DNA of 64,000 nt from Chamaecrista fasciculata (Eukaryota; Streptophyta; Magnoliopsida; Fabales; Fabaceae). The DNA lies in the NCBI GenBank assembly GCA_003254925.1, contig QANZ01010589.1, forward strand, positions 457,137-521,136, given 5' to 3'. Numbering within the stretch: the first letter of the stretch is position 1; the number at the start of each line of letters is the position of its first letter. Below, piece by piece: positions 36,146 to 49,022 of the stretch. The notes under the pieces are model-generated. The model saw only the letters and a program-made list of their open reading frames with translations, did no database searches and was not told the DNA's origin. The position numbers and the translations under genes are program-made.

Positions 36146-36297
36146 GTGCCCATGACCCAGTTGGTAAAGAGTCTATTCATAATCATAATCACAAGGTTGA
36201 TGTGAGGGCCTTAGCGATCTGTAAGTATCCTAGTCTTGAGGCCTGCCCTCAACTTGGTGCTCCCGGGACCAATTCACCTAAAACTTTTGTTCTCCAA
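36146..36297 (+). repeat. Possible tRNA-derived SINE
   Basis: CCCATGACCCAGTTGGTAAA resembles a tRNA-type box A region and GGTTGATGTGAGGG a degenerate box B about 35 bp later. A GC-richer body follows (to about 36297) and then an A-run. It does not fold into a real tRNA. Assignment is by pattern only. Confidence 0.4.
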
Positions 36298-36299
36298 CG

Positions 36300-37299
36300 A
36301 AAAAAAATAGTAACCGTCGTTACGAAGAAAGAGATAGACCGATAAAAAGGAAAAAAAAAATGAAGTAGAGAGAAAGACGACTGATTTGGGTTGTTACAGT
36401 TTCGTTCTCTGGGTCGACTGCATTCTTCAGCATCTTCTCCAACAGGTTCGAGATGTTGTCTTTTTCTGCAATTATAGTATCGTTCATGTTTCTCTCATGT
36501 CATTCAATTTACCGATTTATCTGGCAATCCGAAATTTAACAGTAGTTCTTGAAGAATTTATGCTGATGATTTTTGTCACTGGATCTTTGTCGATTGCTAT
36601 TTTTTCTAACTTTGTCAATTTCTTTTGGATACTCTGATTTATTAATCTTCGACTGTTGGGATTTTTTATATTCATTTATTTTTTATATTCTCAGGTGCTC
36701 TATTCCTCCAGCTTTTCGTTTTGAATCATATGTTTCTGTTTCATGGGTTTATAGCGATGGTGTTTCTTTTTTAAGTGTTGGGCTTCTTGTTTGACTTGCA
36801 AAGTGAGCAAAGAGCGTTGATGAACTAATGTTGGTTTGAACCATATGTTTCTGTTTCATGGGAGGGGGGGTGTTCATGAGTTACTTGTTTGACTTGCAAA
36901 TTGAACAGAGAGCGTTGATGAGCCGATGTTCGTTTGAATCATATGTATCTGCATCATGAGTTTATTATGTCTATTCTGTATTATTAAAGTTTGTCTTTTC
37001 TGCGGAAAAACCTGGTTCTGGAACATTACTTGCTTGATAGGAAATAATCTGAGTATCCCCCCCACACACAAACAGAACAGAAGTTCATTCCTAATTTGAG
37101 TTAGGATTGCAAGTATATAGGTCTTCTCTGTTTTTGTTGTATTTCTTATTCACTCAGAAAAAACTTGAAATTCCTGTTTTATTTGCAGTAGCAGCAAGTA
37201 TCCAATGGCCTTTCTCTCTGTTACAGTGTAAATGGAAGGAGCTGTGCAAATTTTCCCGGTATATAAGATATTTTCTGGGGATTGACTGACAAATACTCA
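36300..37299 (+). promoter_or_regulatory. Upstream and 5'UTR region of the NAA60-like gene
   Basis: A leader exon may end at CTCCAACAG/GTTCGAG (about 36445), which would give a 5'UTR intron before the coding exon at 37300. No other gene recognised. Confidence 0.35.
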
Positions 37300-39007
37300 A
37301 TGGTAAGCCCAAAATTGTCTAATCGTCCAAAAATATGCTACAGGCCTATACAACCTTCTGACCTTGACGTTTTGGAGCATATCCATGGCAGACTATTTCC
37401 CATCAGGTATGGTCTCACGTGATGTTGTTTCATTAACTATATGTGTTCATGGCGTTGTGTAACTTGAAGATATTGCCATTTTTTCAGGTATGAACCTACT
37501 TTTTTCCAAGATGTGGTAAATGGGCACAACATTGTGGCGTGGGGAGCTGTTGACCGTAGTCGACCTGATGACCAAAGTGATGAAGTCATTGGATTTGTAA
37601 CAGCTAGAGTTGTCCTTGCGAAAGAAAGTGAGGTTAGTCCCCTTCTCATACAACTGTGCTACTTTTGTCTAATTACTTGAAACATATTGAGAAGTTACAA
37701 GTGTTCCACCGCTTGTGCTTGGGCTGGAAATAGAAACTTTAGGTAGCATGTAGTAAGCCCTCCTTGTATTAACAAGTTTGATTTTGAAAGAGCAACCTTC
37801 TCCTGTTACATTTTTCTTTTCTTTTTTTTAATGAATGGATAATACTCTTGTAGATAGTGGATATGATTGGATATGACTCCTCCAAGACTGATCAAACTTT
37901 AGTCTACATTCTGACACTGGGAGTAGCTGAAGCTTATAGGAATCTTGGAATTGGTAGGAATTTATCTTTTTTAAATATGGTCAGAGTTTTCCATCATATA
38001 AGGCTAAGATAGTCTAATTTGTGCCTGATCTGCAGCTTCTTCACTAATTCGGGAGGTCATAAAATATGCTTCTAGTATTCCAACCTGCCGAGCTGTTTAC
38101 TTGCATGTGATTTCTTACAATAACCCAGCAATATTTTTATACAAGAAAATGTCTTTCCAGTGTGTAAGAAGGCTGCAGGGATTTTATTTAATCAATGGCC
38201 AACATTATGATTCATACTTATTCATGTACTATGTGAATGGGGGACGATCTCCTTGCTCACCATTGTAAGTACATAATACCCTTGATTCCTTGGTTTGTTC
38301 TGATTGGCCTCACGTTTTTGTGTTAAATGAAATTTTTTTTGTTGGTGTTGACGTAGTGCAATAAGTTATTGCCCTATATCTCTTTAGTTGGGATTTGGTT
38401 TTTAAGCATTTTTCTGTATACTGTTCTATGGTATTGTGGATGAAATCACCTCTAGTTAATTAGTTTTTTCTTTTTAGTTTATCAACGAATCGTGTGTGAA
38501 CTGATTATTGTGTAAATATGTATCTTTCAATACCTATACATTGATAGGAGACCCCTGTACATTGATAGGAGACCCCTGTATATTGTCGATTATGCCTCAT
38601 AGTTTTGATGGTGCAAATGTCAAAATGATTATTGATTGAGTTGCAAAGTTGAAATTTAATATAGAAATTTGTTGTATGCTTGGCCTCGTAACTTAAATTG
38701 AATTCGCCATTGAGTTAGGTTTAAAATATTACTCATTATATTGTATGTTTATGTAACGTGCCCCTTGTCTAATAAGTAAATCCTTTTCAACATTTTATTT
38801 TAATTTTGTTCACATTTCAGAGAAATTCTTACTGCAATATTAAGCTATTTGAGGAGTGGCTTAAAGTCAGTGGCAGCAAGGCTGTACAGAAAGGGAGACA
38901 AGAAGATCTCAAGGTGGACAAAATGTAAAGAGAGTCGTTCTCTTGCATCAGCCATCCATAATAAGAGAAACGTGGCAGTCGAGTGTATTGGATATGATTG
39001 TGTTTGA
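37300..39007 (+). CDS. NAA60: GNAT N-acetyltransferase, NAA60/MCC1 type
   Basis: Five coding exons: 37300-37406, 37488-37632, 37854-37953, 38036-38264 and 38821-39007. Phases close and give 255 residues. The protein is a GNAT acetyltransferase (about residues 12-190) with the acetyl-CoA loop in AEAYRNLGIASSLI (R-x-x-G-x-A). It matches the plant group with NAA60, which acetylates N-termini of membrane proteins at the plasma membrane, and its Arabidopsis paralogue MCC1, annotated as a histone acetyltransferase acting on meiotic crossover. YLHVISYNNPAIFLYKKMSF is typical of NAA50/NAA60. The C-terminal ILTAILSYLRSGLKSVAARL is amphipathic and basic, fitting the membrane-binding tail of NAA60. Sequence alone does not separate NAA60 from MCC1. 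Confidence 0.92.
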
Positions 39008-39764
39008 ATTTTCTTGTTCTGCCTGTTTGTTGTGTAATACTTGAAGGTCATATTGAAACCAAAGTTATATATTTACTCACTGTTCTTACCACGTGTTTGG
39101 GGTATATATGAAATCTGTGATTGTGAGTTATTCTCATGATAATTAATCATGGGCAACCATAGTGGCAACTAATATCATTCTTAATGTTAGTTTCTATCTT
39201 GCACATTTGTATGGTTCGTGGTAAACCAAGGTTTTTTGTTCAGAGATTCACATTCTTTTTTTTTTTATTTACATTCTTTTTTTTTTTGACATATCATTTA
39301 AAAAATATATATTTGATATTCTCTCTCCTCGTGTTTCATAAAAAAAATCTTATTCTTGAATCTTGTTTATGAAATTAAGAAAAAATAAATAGTTTTATAT
39401 ATTCTTCTACTTTTTTTGTGTAAAAAATTTACAGTATCAATTATCATATACTTTTTTTTTCTTGTATATATATTTTCTATTATAATTGATCATGCATACT
39501 TTTTTTTGTCATATATCATATATTATATTAAAAAATTAAACATTATTATAACAAATATATAAAGAAATCTAATTTACTTAAATTTAGCCTATAATAATAT
39601 CATTCTATTTCTGTAGAATAGACTAGAAGGGAGATCGAAAAAGCAATAATGCTGAGATGTGTTGTTCTTTAACTTTTTTTTTATTCCTTGTACAAACATA
39701 TAAATGCATATTCCTGTCTTTCATTTTCAATGAATGTTGGACTATATGGAACATATATCTTATA
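39008..39764. other. 3' flank of the NAA60-like gene, AT-rich
   Basis: AT- and T-run-rich sequence with no credible gene. Confidence 0.5.
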
Positions 39765-41116
39765 TTATATGGCTTCACTCTTTTCTGGTCGTCATTTCTT
39801 TTTAACTTTAGGCTAAACTTTAATTAACCAATCAAAAAATACATAATTGTTGATATTATAATTATCAATTAAATAAAAAATTAGAAAGTGGGTTGAGAAC
39901 GGGTTGTGCCTCTCTCTCCATATCTTTCCCTATAACCCTTTCTGGTCGTCATTCCTTTTTAATTTGGCTTAAGTGCACTTTTGGTCCCATAACTATGACA
40001 AAGGTTTCATTTTGGTCTCATAACTATGACAAAGGTTTCATTTTGGTCCCATAATTTTTTTCATTGCAATTTTGGTCCCATAACTATGACAAAGGTTTCA
40101 TTTTGGTCCCATAACTTTTTTTGTTGCAATTTTGGTCCCATAACTTCTCAAAAGGTTTCATCGTTAGTCCCTTGGTGAATTCCATCCATATTTAACCGTT
40201 AAGTATGACGTGGCATAGTGGCTAGGATCATGATGTGGCAAAATAAGATGAAATGGACTGAAAACTTATCTATACCCAACCACAATATATACAAAGAGTG
40301 GTACTTTCTCTTCCTCGTCAGTCCAACGGGACTTCCTCTTCCTCGTTTCGCTTCTCGATTTTCCGTCGCCGCCGCTTTGGTCGTTCGACTCTGGCTGAGG
40401 ATCCCATCGACTTCGTCGATGCCTTCTGCTTGAAGTCTCTTCTTCCCCACCAGATTGGTCCCTGTCAATACCACTCTTTGTATATATGGTGGTTGGGTAT
40501 AGATAAGTTTTAATATGTTGCATATAGTTCCTATTTCAGTCCACTTCATCATATTTTGCCACATCATGATCCTAGTTACTATGCCACGTCATACTTAACG
40601 GCTAAATATGGATGGAATTCACCAAGGGACTAACGGTGGAACCTTTTGAGAAGTTATGGGACCAAAATTGCAACAAAAAAAGTTATGGGACCAAAATGAA
40701 ACCTTTGTCATAGTTATGGGATCAAAATTGCAACAAAAAAAGTTATGGGACCAAAATGAAACATTTGTGATAGTTATGGGACCAAAAGTGCACTTAAGCC
40801 TTTTAATTTTATGCTAAACATTAATTAACCAATCAAAAAATACATAATTGTTCATATTATAATTATAAATTAAATAAAAAATTAGAAAGTGGGTTGAGAA
40901 CAGTTTTTTTTTTTAGGCCAAAACCTCACTTGGGTTTATAATGTTTATTATCAATTTCATTTTGATCCCTAATATTTGCGAGCCCCTAGTATATATATAT
41001 ATATGGCTCCACCCCTTTCTGGTAGTCAGTCTTTTTTAACTTTAGGCTAAACTTTAATTAACCAAACTAGAAAGTGGGTTGAGAACGTGGGTTGTGCCTC
41101 TCTCTCCTCTCTCTCC
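39765..41116. repeat. Three spaced copies of a 110- to 165-bp repeat
   Basis: The unit runs from TTTCTGGTCGTCATT through GCTAAACTTTAATTAACC to AGAAAGTGGGTTGAGAACG. Copies lie at 39768-39920, 39939-40903 (split by the element at 39966-40800) and 41002-41116 (with an internal deletion). Copies 1 and 3 continue into TTGTGCCTCTCTCTCC. Confidence 0.8.
39966..40800. mobile_element. MULE-type foldback element (family F)
   Basis: The ends are GGCTTAAGTGCACTTTTGGT and its inverted copy. The 9-bp target duplication TTTTAATTT (39957-39965 and 40801-40809) is perfect. Each arm holds tandem copies of TTTTGGTCCCATAACTATGA. Pairing continues almost to the centre (CTATACCCAACCACAATATA and its inverse), so the element can fold into a near-complete hairpin. 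A GC-richer loop (about 40315-40460) has short overlapping open frames on both strands. Confidence 0.92.
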
Positions 41117-41291
41117 AGAGAGACCCGCCACGGCCTTGCCTACGACGGTTTCCACAGCGGTTTTTCCTGCAACTTTGATTCCTCTCGGTTTGGTCCCTGA
41201 CTCGTCTCCAAGCATCCCTAAGCCTTCCTTGAAGTATTTCAACACTTTGGACTTCATCAAAACCTATCAAGAACATCGAGAAACTAAGTGA
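41079..41291 (+). other. Possible gene fragment, unrecognised
   Basis: A GC-richer open frame of 70 codons (reading ...LVPDSSPSIPKPSLKYFNTL...) next to repeat copy 3, in otherwise AT-rich DNA. It has no start context and no family match that I recognise. It may be a captured exon or noise. Confidence 0.25.
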
Positions 41292-42283
41292 ATTCTCAGG
41301 ATAAAGAGGATTAATCAAATAATAAAGATTAAACCCGAGAAAACCACTCAATTACTCACAAAATAGTCCAAATAATCCTCAAACCTCAAGGCATCATATT
41401 TCATCATAAAATGACATAAAGGCATGCAAATAAATCTCAAATGAATATAAAATGCCCTAAAATGTCACTAAAATATATGATGAAATATGGTCAAATCAAT
41501 AAACAAGCAACCCATCATGCCTATTGGAAACATCTCTTTGAGTAAGTCCATCTAGCTACCACATTTAATTTAATTTCCTCTTCTGCATGCATTTCTCATA
41601 ACTTTATTCTTTTACTACTTTATGGATTTCGCTCCCTTTTACCTAGAGTTTTAGTCACTGTGTGTGGACTAGTTGTGGACTGTTTATATGGAATTTTCCC
41701 TTTGTATTACTTTTCTTTTCATTTTTTTTCGTCCTGATTTTCCTTTGTATTACTTATAATCTCACTGTCTTTCCATTCATTTGCAGCCAAGAACCTAATC
41801 AGTCCTGGTCAACCTGATAATGGATGAAGGCATTCGAGGCTTATATTTATCACAGCAATAATGGGAATTTGTCACTATATATATTTATAGAATAAAGAAG
41901 TGTTCCTCTAGAGATATTTGTAAATGGTTGAATACGTACTTCTCCCATGCATGTATGTACTTGAAGATTGATTTTTGGATTTGATCATTAATTAAACTTC
42001 CGTTGTATATATGTAGAGACTTCATGTGTACCTTATATACATCATAGGGATTGTAAATATTTTATATTATATATATATATATATATATATATTTGATTTC
42101 AGCAATTTGAAAATGCAGCTTTTAACTTAATATTTTTATGGCTATAGTTGTGAATCCTTTAATTTGATTTCTAGACTATTTTGTAAATTGACTCAAATGG
42201 GAAACATTAGGGATATAATTGAAAAAGAAAAACAATAGAGATATAATTGAAAATAACTCCATATAATTGGGAAGTTTTGCTTA
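41292..42283. other. Intergenic DNA with a TA microsatellite
   Basis: AT-rich; a TA run lies at about 42068-42091. No gene seen. Confidence 0.5.
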
Positions 42284-42292
42284 AACAAACAT

Positions 42293-43616
42293 GGCCAAAG
42301 TGCGAATTTGGTCCTATAACTTTGCTTCAGTTCCCAAATCAGTCCTATAACTTTTTTTGTCTCAAATTTGGTCCTGTAACTTTGCTCCAGTTCCCAAATC
42401 AGTCCTACAACTTTTTTTGTCTCAGTTTTGGTCCCATATGTTTTGAAAACCTCCCACCATTAGTCCTCTGTCTATTTTAAATTACAGTTTAGTCTTGAAA
42501 ACTTCAAGTCCCTTTCATTTTAGTCCCTAACTATCAAAATAAAAGTGAAAGAGCATCCCTGAAGATTCTCAAACCTTATATCTTGGTCCTACAACTTTTT
42601 TTGTCTCAGTTTTGGTCCCATATGTTTTGAAAACCTCCCACCATTAGTCCTCTGTCTATTTTAAATTACAGTTTAGTCTTGAAAACTTCAAGTCCCTTTC
42701 ATTTTAGTCCCTAACTATCAAAATAAAAGTGAAAGAGCATCCCTGAAGATTCTCAAACATTATATCTTGGTCCTTAATCCATGAATTCTTCATGAAATGG
42801 AATAGAAATGCAAAAACAACACAAATTAAAGCAAATGACAGAGGGACCAAAACTGAAAATGCAGAAAATTTTAAACCCACCGAAAAATGCCCCAAACTCG
42901 CCAGAAAACGTACGAAAGTCGCTCAATTTTCACTAAAATCTCACTCAAGTAATCGCCCTCAAATGCTTTAAAAAAGAATTTTCGAAAATCCAAACTTTTG
43001 AGGAGGGATGTGATAGAAGAAATGTAAGGGATTTCAGAACTTATCTTTCGGAATCACCAAATGTAAGGGAATCTTCTATGACCTCCCTCCTCAAAAGTTT
43101 GGATTTTCGAAAATTCTTTCTTAAAGCATTTGAGGGCGATTATTTGAGTGAGAATTGGGGTTTTCGGATGAGTTTTTGAGTTTCTCGGCAATTTCCGTAC
43201 GTTTTCCGGTGGGTTTTAAATTTTCTGCGTTTTCAGTTTTGGTCCCTCTGTCATTTGCTTTTAATTTGTGTTTTTTTTTTTGCATTTCTCTTCAATTTCA
43301 TGAAGAATTCATGGATTAGGGACCAAGATGTAAGGTTTGAGAATCTTTAGGGATGTTCTTTCACTTTCATTTTGATAGTCAGGGACTAAAGTGAAAGGGA
43401 CTTGAAGTTTTCAGGACTAAATTGTAATTTAAAATAGACAGAGGACTAACGGTGGGAGGTTTTCAAAACATATGGGACCAAAACTGAGTCAAAAAAAGTT
43501 ATAGGACTGATTTGGGAATTAGAGCAAAGTTATAGGACCAAATTCGAGACAAAAAAAGTTATAAGATTGATTTGGGAACTGGATCAAAGTTATAGGACCA
43601 AATTCGCACTTCAGCC
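42293..43616. mobile_element. MULE-type foldback element with a duplicated left arm segment (family G)
   Basis: The ends GGCCAAAGTGCGAATTTGGT and (inverted) GGCTGAAGTGCGAATTTGGT are flanked by a perfect 9-bp duplication AACAAACAT (42284-42292 and 43617-43625). Pairing extends to a small central loop near 43000-43090, so nearly the whole 1.3 kb is a hairpin. A 184-bp segment of the left arm is tandemly repeated (starts at 42403 and 42587), while the right arm has one copy. No transposase. Confidence 0.92.
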
Positions 43617-43625
43617 AACAAACAT

Positions 43626-44150
43626 TAACTTCCTCTTTTAAAAAAATTATTTCTTCATTCATTTATTCAGTCCTCATGAATCATCATAAACCTTATTTAA
43701 AATTTTGTTTTCTGTTCATCTCAAAATTCTTCTCCTTTCACGTTTAAATCTCCAAATCAACAATTTTCATTTATTAATAACCGATAATTCATTTACTTTT
43801 AAGATTAAATCGAGAATAACGAGTTGATTATGTCATCATCAAAATCTTGTTTTGTATTCATCATCATGAAAAATTAATTATTATAATATTTTTTATAAGT
43901 ATGATTTTTCAAACTTTATATGTATATTTGTATGTTATAACAAACATGTAAAGCCTCTAATATTTATAATATTATTTATAAATTTTAAATTTTAAATTAT
44001 ATATATACATATATATATATATATTTGTGTGTCCTAACGAACATTTAAAGCCTCCTCTATATATATCTATTTCAAAGAAGTCGACATTTCCAAAGAGGAA
44101 ACAAAAACAGTTAAACATGAGGAAGAGTGGAAGACTTAACATTGAAACTT
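43626..44150. other. AT-rich intergenic DNA
   Basis: No gene or clear repeat beyond short TA runs. Confidence 0.5.
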
Positions 44151-44169
44151 GAAGAATTGGTGAAAGTTA

Positions 44170-44625
44170 GTGAATATTGATGAACCTGGTTCTGGCCGGG
44201 GGTCATTACCTGTTTCGGTGAGGCAACTCTGGGTCAATAGTCGCCTGCAAGTCAATGAACACACAGGGGTGGCTCTAGTGTGAATGGTTAACCTTTTATA
44301 CTAGCTGAGGGTGATCTGGCGTGATCTTGCCATAAATGCCTAGATGCCTGATTGTAATCCTTGGCTCCCACGTAATTTCCTTTTCTGTGAAAGGTGCCTT
44401 GGTGGCTAAGGCGAATTGGCTCCTGATTGATTCAGGGAAAGTTTTCTTATTTGTTGGTGCGTGGGCGCCCACACCCTTCGTGATTGTTGGCGTCCACATC
44501 TGATGGTGGGAAACGGGGCGTTCATGCCTATGTGATCCATCTGGTGGGTTTGTAGCCTGCTGGATCAAGGGCATGCTCTGCCACTTGGGCCTCCTAATTA
44601 TTGGGCCTATTATCAAGTATTGAAA
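44170..44625. repeat. GC-rich repeat-like island, possibly LTR-derived
   Basis: About 450 bp of clearly higher GC in AT-rich DNA, with a 106-codon open frame on the minus strand (44296-44616). The composition and phrases such as GTGGGCGCCCACACCC suggest retrotransposon LTR or leader sequence. I could not find matching ends or a target duplication. Confidence 0.3.
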
Positions 44626-45770
44626 ATAATTAGTAGTGTAGAGAGTAGATCAGATCCTAGGACACGAAATGGACAAGTGAAAAAGACTCAATATTTGTTC
44701 TGTGAAGTGAAAACAGGATGACCATCTAATCCATGCATGCATATTATATAATGAACCAAAAGATTTCCTAGAGACCCATTTCTTCGTTCAAAAAGCACTT
44801 CCTAATTCCTATCCCATTTATGATCTTTCTCCAAAAAAACATTGATAAATTTATCTACCTTTCCAAAGTCAAGAGTTTTTGTTATCTGTTAGGTAAGACT
44901 TGTACATTAATTTTAATCCCATTAATCCCATATGCTAGCGAAAACCTACTCATCCTTTTTAACAAATAACCTTCTGTGTCTCGCGTGCTAGACGTGTGCC
45001 AAGTTTATTTCAAGTATGAAGTGTGAATGGAATCATAAAACAAGAAGTTTAAAGGAAAGCTAAAAGCTTATTCAAACCAATATAGTGTGAAATGTCAAAA
45101 CACTATGTGCATACGTTTGATTTATTATAATTATGACTACTATATGAATATACGACGAATGTTGATATTATTCTAGATTTAAAAGTTTGGGGCAATAAAT
45201 CTTTGTTTGGGGATGATATGACCTTTGGGTGGAGAGCAAAATCGAATACTTCGTTGATTTTAGTTTTAGATTAAAAATTTTTATTTACCCAAAAAAAAAA
45301 AAAGTAAGTTTAACCACAAATGAAGCTCATTGACACTAACGTTCATCAGAGTTCAACATTTTCTCACTAGGTAAGGTCGACTATATTCGCTAGAAATTGA
45401 TTAAGAGTGCTGAAACAAAAAATCAACGAGCCACACATACACAATCATATATTCCTTCAATGTCCTTACCGAGGGATGCAGATAGGCTTCAGAGCCCACC
45501 TGCAAATTATTCCACAGAATTATTCGTATAAAAAAAAACAATCATGCACACAACCAGTAGGCCAATTAGTTTGGATAGAGTCATATTATGCTTCATTTCA
45601 TTTAACAGTGACCAATTATCTTATTTTAATGCAAACAAATATATGGAGGCTATCAACAGATCAGAACATCCATTAATTACATACATCAATAAAGTAGAAT
45701 ATAAACAGAAGAGTAATAGATTCCATCAGCGAACAGCGGGATTACAATATCTATAAAGTGTGGTTCAACT
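44626..45770. other. Intergenic DNA upstream of the NERD gene 3' end
   Basis: AT-rich; contains the presumed 3'UTR of the minus-strand NERD gene near its right edge. No other gene seen. Confidence 0.45.
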
Positions 45771-48700
45771 TCATGCACTAAGTGTCAGAGAGATAATTGA
45801 GGAGAGCTTGAACTTGCGGATTTTAGAAGCATTTTGAGGCTGAAAGATTATCTCAGTACTTGATCTTATATTTACTTCTTTCCACTCAGGTGCTGATGCC
45901 CCTTCAGTTCTATAGTCACGCTCGGCATATAAAACTTGAAGCTTAGTAGGTGCTGCAAAGTTAGAGCAGAACAAACCAGATAAAACCAGTAAGTTTAGGA
46001 TGACGGAAAGCTTCAAGAAGTTTTCTTTTTTTAAATGCTTCAGCCTCCTTAGGACACAGGCAATTAACAATTGAAAATATAGTCCTATTGAAGAGAACAA
46101 AAAACATAAGTACATAGCATAATATTTTAGTTAGATGAACTAGACTATTTAAGCATTATCTGTCTGCAATACCGGATACGATACTAATTCCCCAACAAAA
46201 TTACCTAGTCCAAACATGCTTATCTGTTGAATTTTCATATGTGAAACTTTTGATCTTCTAACATCTCTCAAAGCTTGGACATCTTCTTGCTTGCCCTTAA
46301 ATTCCAGGAACTCCCCCAGTATATATTTATTACCTTTCAGCTCCAACCTGCAAACCACAAAATCTGTTCAGTCTAGTGACATTGACTTATTTAGATATAT
46401 CTAAAGATGTTCTAAAAAAGCACCAATACTAAAGATGACATCTGAACAATCCCACTCTCAGAAAGCTTAACATCACTAGGCTACTTAAATGCTCAGGTCT
46501 GGCCATTTACTTCAATTACTTTTTCACAGGTGGCAAAAGCCCCAAATGTTGAGGCTTTAGCATAGACAAGGAAAGGCAAAATCAGCGGGACAGCAAGGAG
46601 TCAAACCATAGGCAACCTCAAGACTCCCAGTGATCTAAATCCTATTAAAAAGTACATATCTTAATCCTTCTAGTGATCTTAATCCTAGTAAATGGATAAA
46701 CTCATTTGACATCCCTAAACCAGAGTTTTGTCAGGCCACAATCAACAACATTCTATATATAAATTTCTACTAGAAGAATACATTACGAAAAGGGAAATAC
46801 AAGCAAGGACTCATCAAGAACAGGTAAATAACCTATCCCAAATTGGAGCAGTGCTAAGGATAAAGTCAAGATTCTGATGTGCAGATTCTTGTGTCTCCTT
46901 CTTCCCACCAAGGAAGGCACTCTTCATCCAACCAGATAACATACTCTTCGGTCCTGGCTTCAGTTGTACCCATTGTTCATAGGTAATAACTTCAGAAGGA
47001 AACTTACTTGCTGAGAAGGTACTGCAATACAAACAGAGATAAGAATCAACTTCAGCATACACCAACAGAAAATCAATAATAAACCAAGAGAATAATAGTT
47101 GCTTCGATCAGAGTAATATAAGATATGTTTCCTCCCCTAATACTAGTATAGGGCAGATATATCTGGTTAAGATAAGCAGATGCTTGCAATCCCATCATAA
47201 CACTTCCAACTTAAACAAATTCATTATATTACACCATTAGTTTCTCTGATTCTTGGACAGAATTACAGAACATTAACTAAAGGTAATTAAGCCAAAATTG
47301 GGAAACTTGAAAACCTTTCCTGATGGAGAAGAAACTTTAGATTAAATAGTGAAAATTACTTGCAAATCTCTTCCTAGCAATTAAGACAACTTTTAGCATT
47401 ACTGCAATACAATGTAAGCCCTGATTTTGACCCGGGATCCCAGTCCAAGTGAAGTTTTACTCAACATTAAGGAACCTACAAATGTAAAGCATAAGACCAA
47501 CTCTTGAGAAAAAAGGATAGTAAGATTTAATGAGAAAAGGAAGGAACAATTTAATTATATTATAGAAGGACTCAATTAAATCTGTGACATGGAGTCTTAA
47601 TCTTATATACCAATACCATAACCACATAAAGTACTTATACCCCTTACTTTACTTTCATCACAAGAAATTCTTTTCTTAATATACATGACTTTCTTGAATT
47701 TTTTCATAACCTACAAAAACTTCAGACCTTTCAGAAACTTGTGCTCTGGTGTGAAACCTATACAGTGGAGACTAGGGAAGAAACGTTTATCATTGTGTTA
47801 CATGATATAGACAAAGAGAGCAACTGGTATTTGTTTTATTCACTATACAAATTTACAACTTGTCATTCGTATTACTTCTATTAAAGACTGCTGTCCAAAT
47901 TCGACCTAAGAGGGAAACTAAGATGTCCAAATGTTCTAGTATAGAAGAAATTTGTCCCCACTAGGACAATGAAAATATAAGTTGAAAGTTAGATTTACAT
48001 AATAACCACCAAAAGATCCAAATTCTTCTGGTAGAATTGTAGAAAGATATGTGGAATCTTAAAAAACCCATAAGGGGTCATCAAGATTTATAAAGAAGTG
48101 GTGATTCCAATAAACATTTAAGCCAAAGGTTGAACGAAGAATAGGAGCATTATGCAAAGAGGGAAGATTAGGAAAGTGTCTAATAAAAGAGAAACTGATA
48201 ACCCATGTAATTTCCCAAAATCTGATTACCAAAGCACACCAAACAGACGATCAAAAGAAATAAGTTGTCAAAAAGTGCCATAAGTTTCCCAACATGAGTA
48301 GAGCAGCGTGTGCTGGATGGATGGTATTCCACTCATGTTTATGGAAAACATGCTTACCGTGCATTACCTGAAGCCATAATGAAGTGATCTCATCACCACA
48401 GAGGGAAAAACCATATTTATTTATGAATTAAAGTATTCTAGGTTTTAGAAGTGTTTGACCAGCAAAAGTAAAGAATGAACCAACAGCATGACTAAAATCA
48501 ATAGAAAATGGAAGTGTAATAAGCACAGTCTAAGATTGCAGATTAAGGCTTTTAAAATTTAATGCAAGTCCACTTTCACTAAAGTTATTTTATTGCATAG
48601 TCAAGAATTGAAAGCATTTTCTACATCTAGAAGTTATGCTTATACACTTAAAAGAAAAAAATATAATCAGTAATTTTTTGCATAATTAATAGTATTTTCT

Positions 48701-48984
48701 GTCTTTTTAAAGTTAATAAATTGCAAAAGTTACAAAAGTACATTAGTTGACTACAAATCAAAGGAAAGTAGGTTCCCAAACCATGGAATATGAAGACCTC
48801 ATTACTTTTATCAGCAATTCAAACAAGGAGATTCTAAATCATACCATAGTTTAGGATTTGGGAGAACAACTTTACACGATATGTATCCTTCAGGCAAAGT
48901 GACTCCTCTTTGTTCAAGATATGATTGAAGGATAGAGGCTTGCTTTCTAGCTTCAACCACCTAGATAAAAATGAGAGTGATTTC

Positions 48985-49022
<38 letters not shown>

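Noticed and set aside
40199..40567. 122-codon frame in the loop of a foldback element
   Set aside because: Overlaps equally long frames on the other strand within a palindrome; the coding-like look comes from the inverted repeat.
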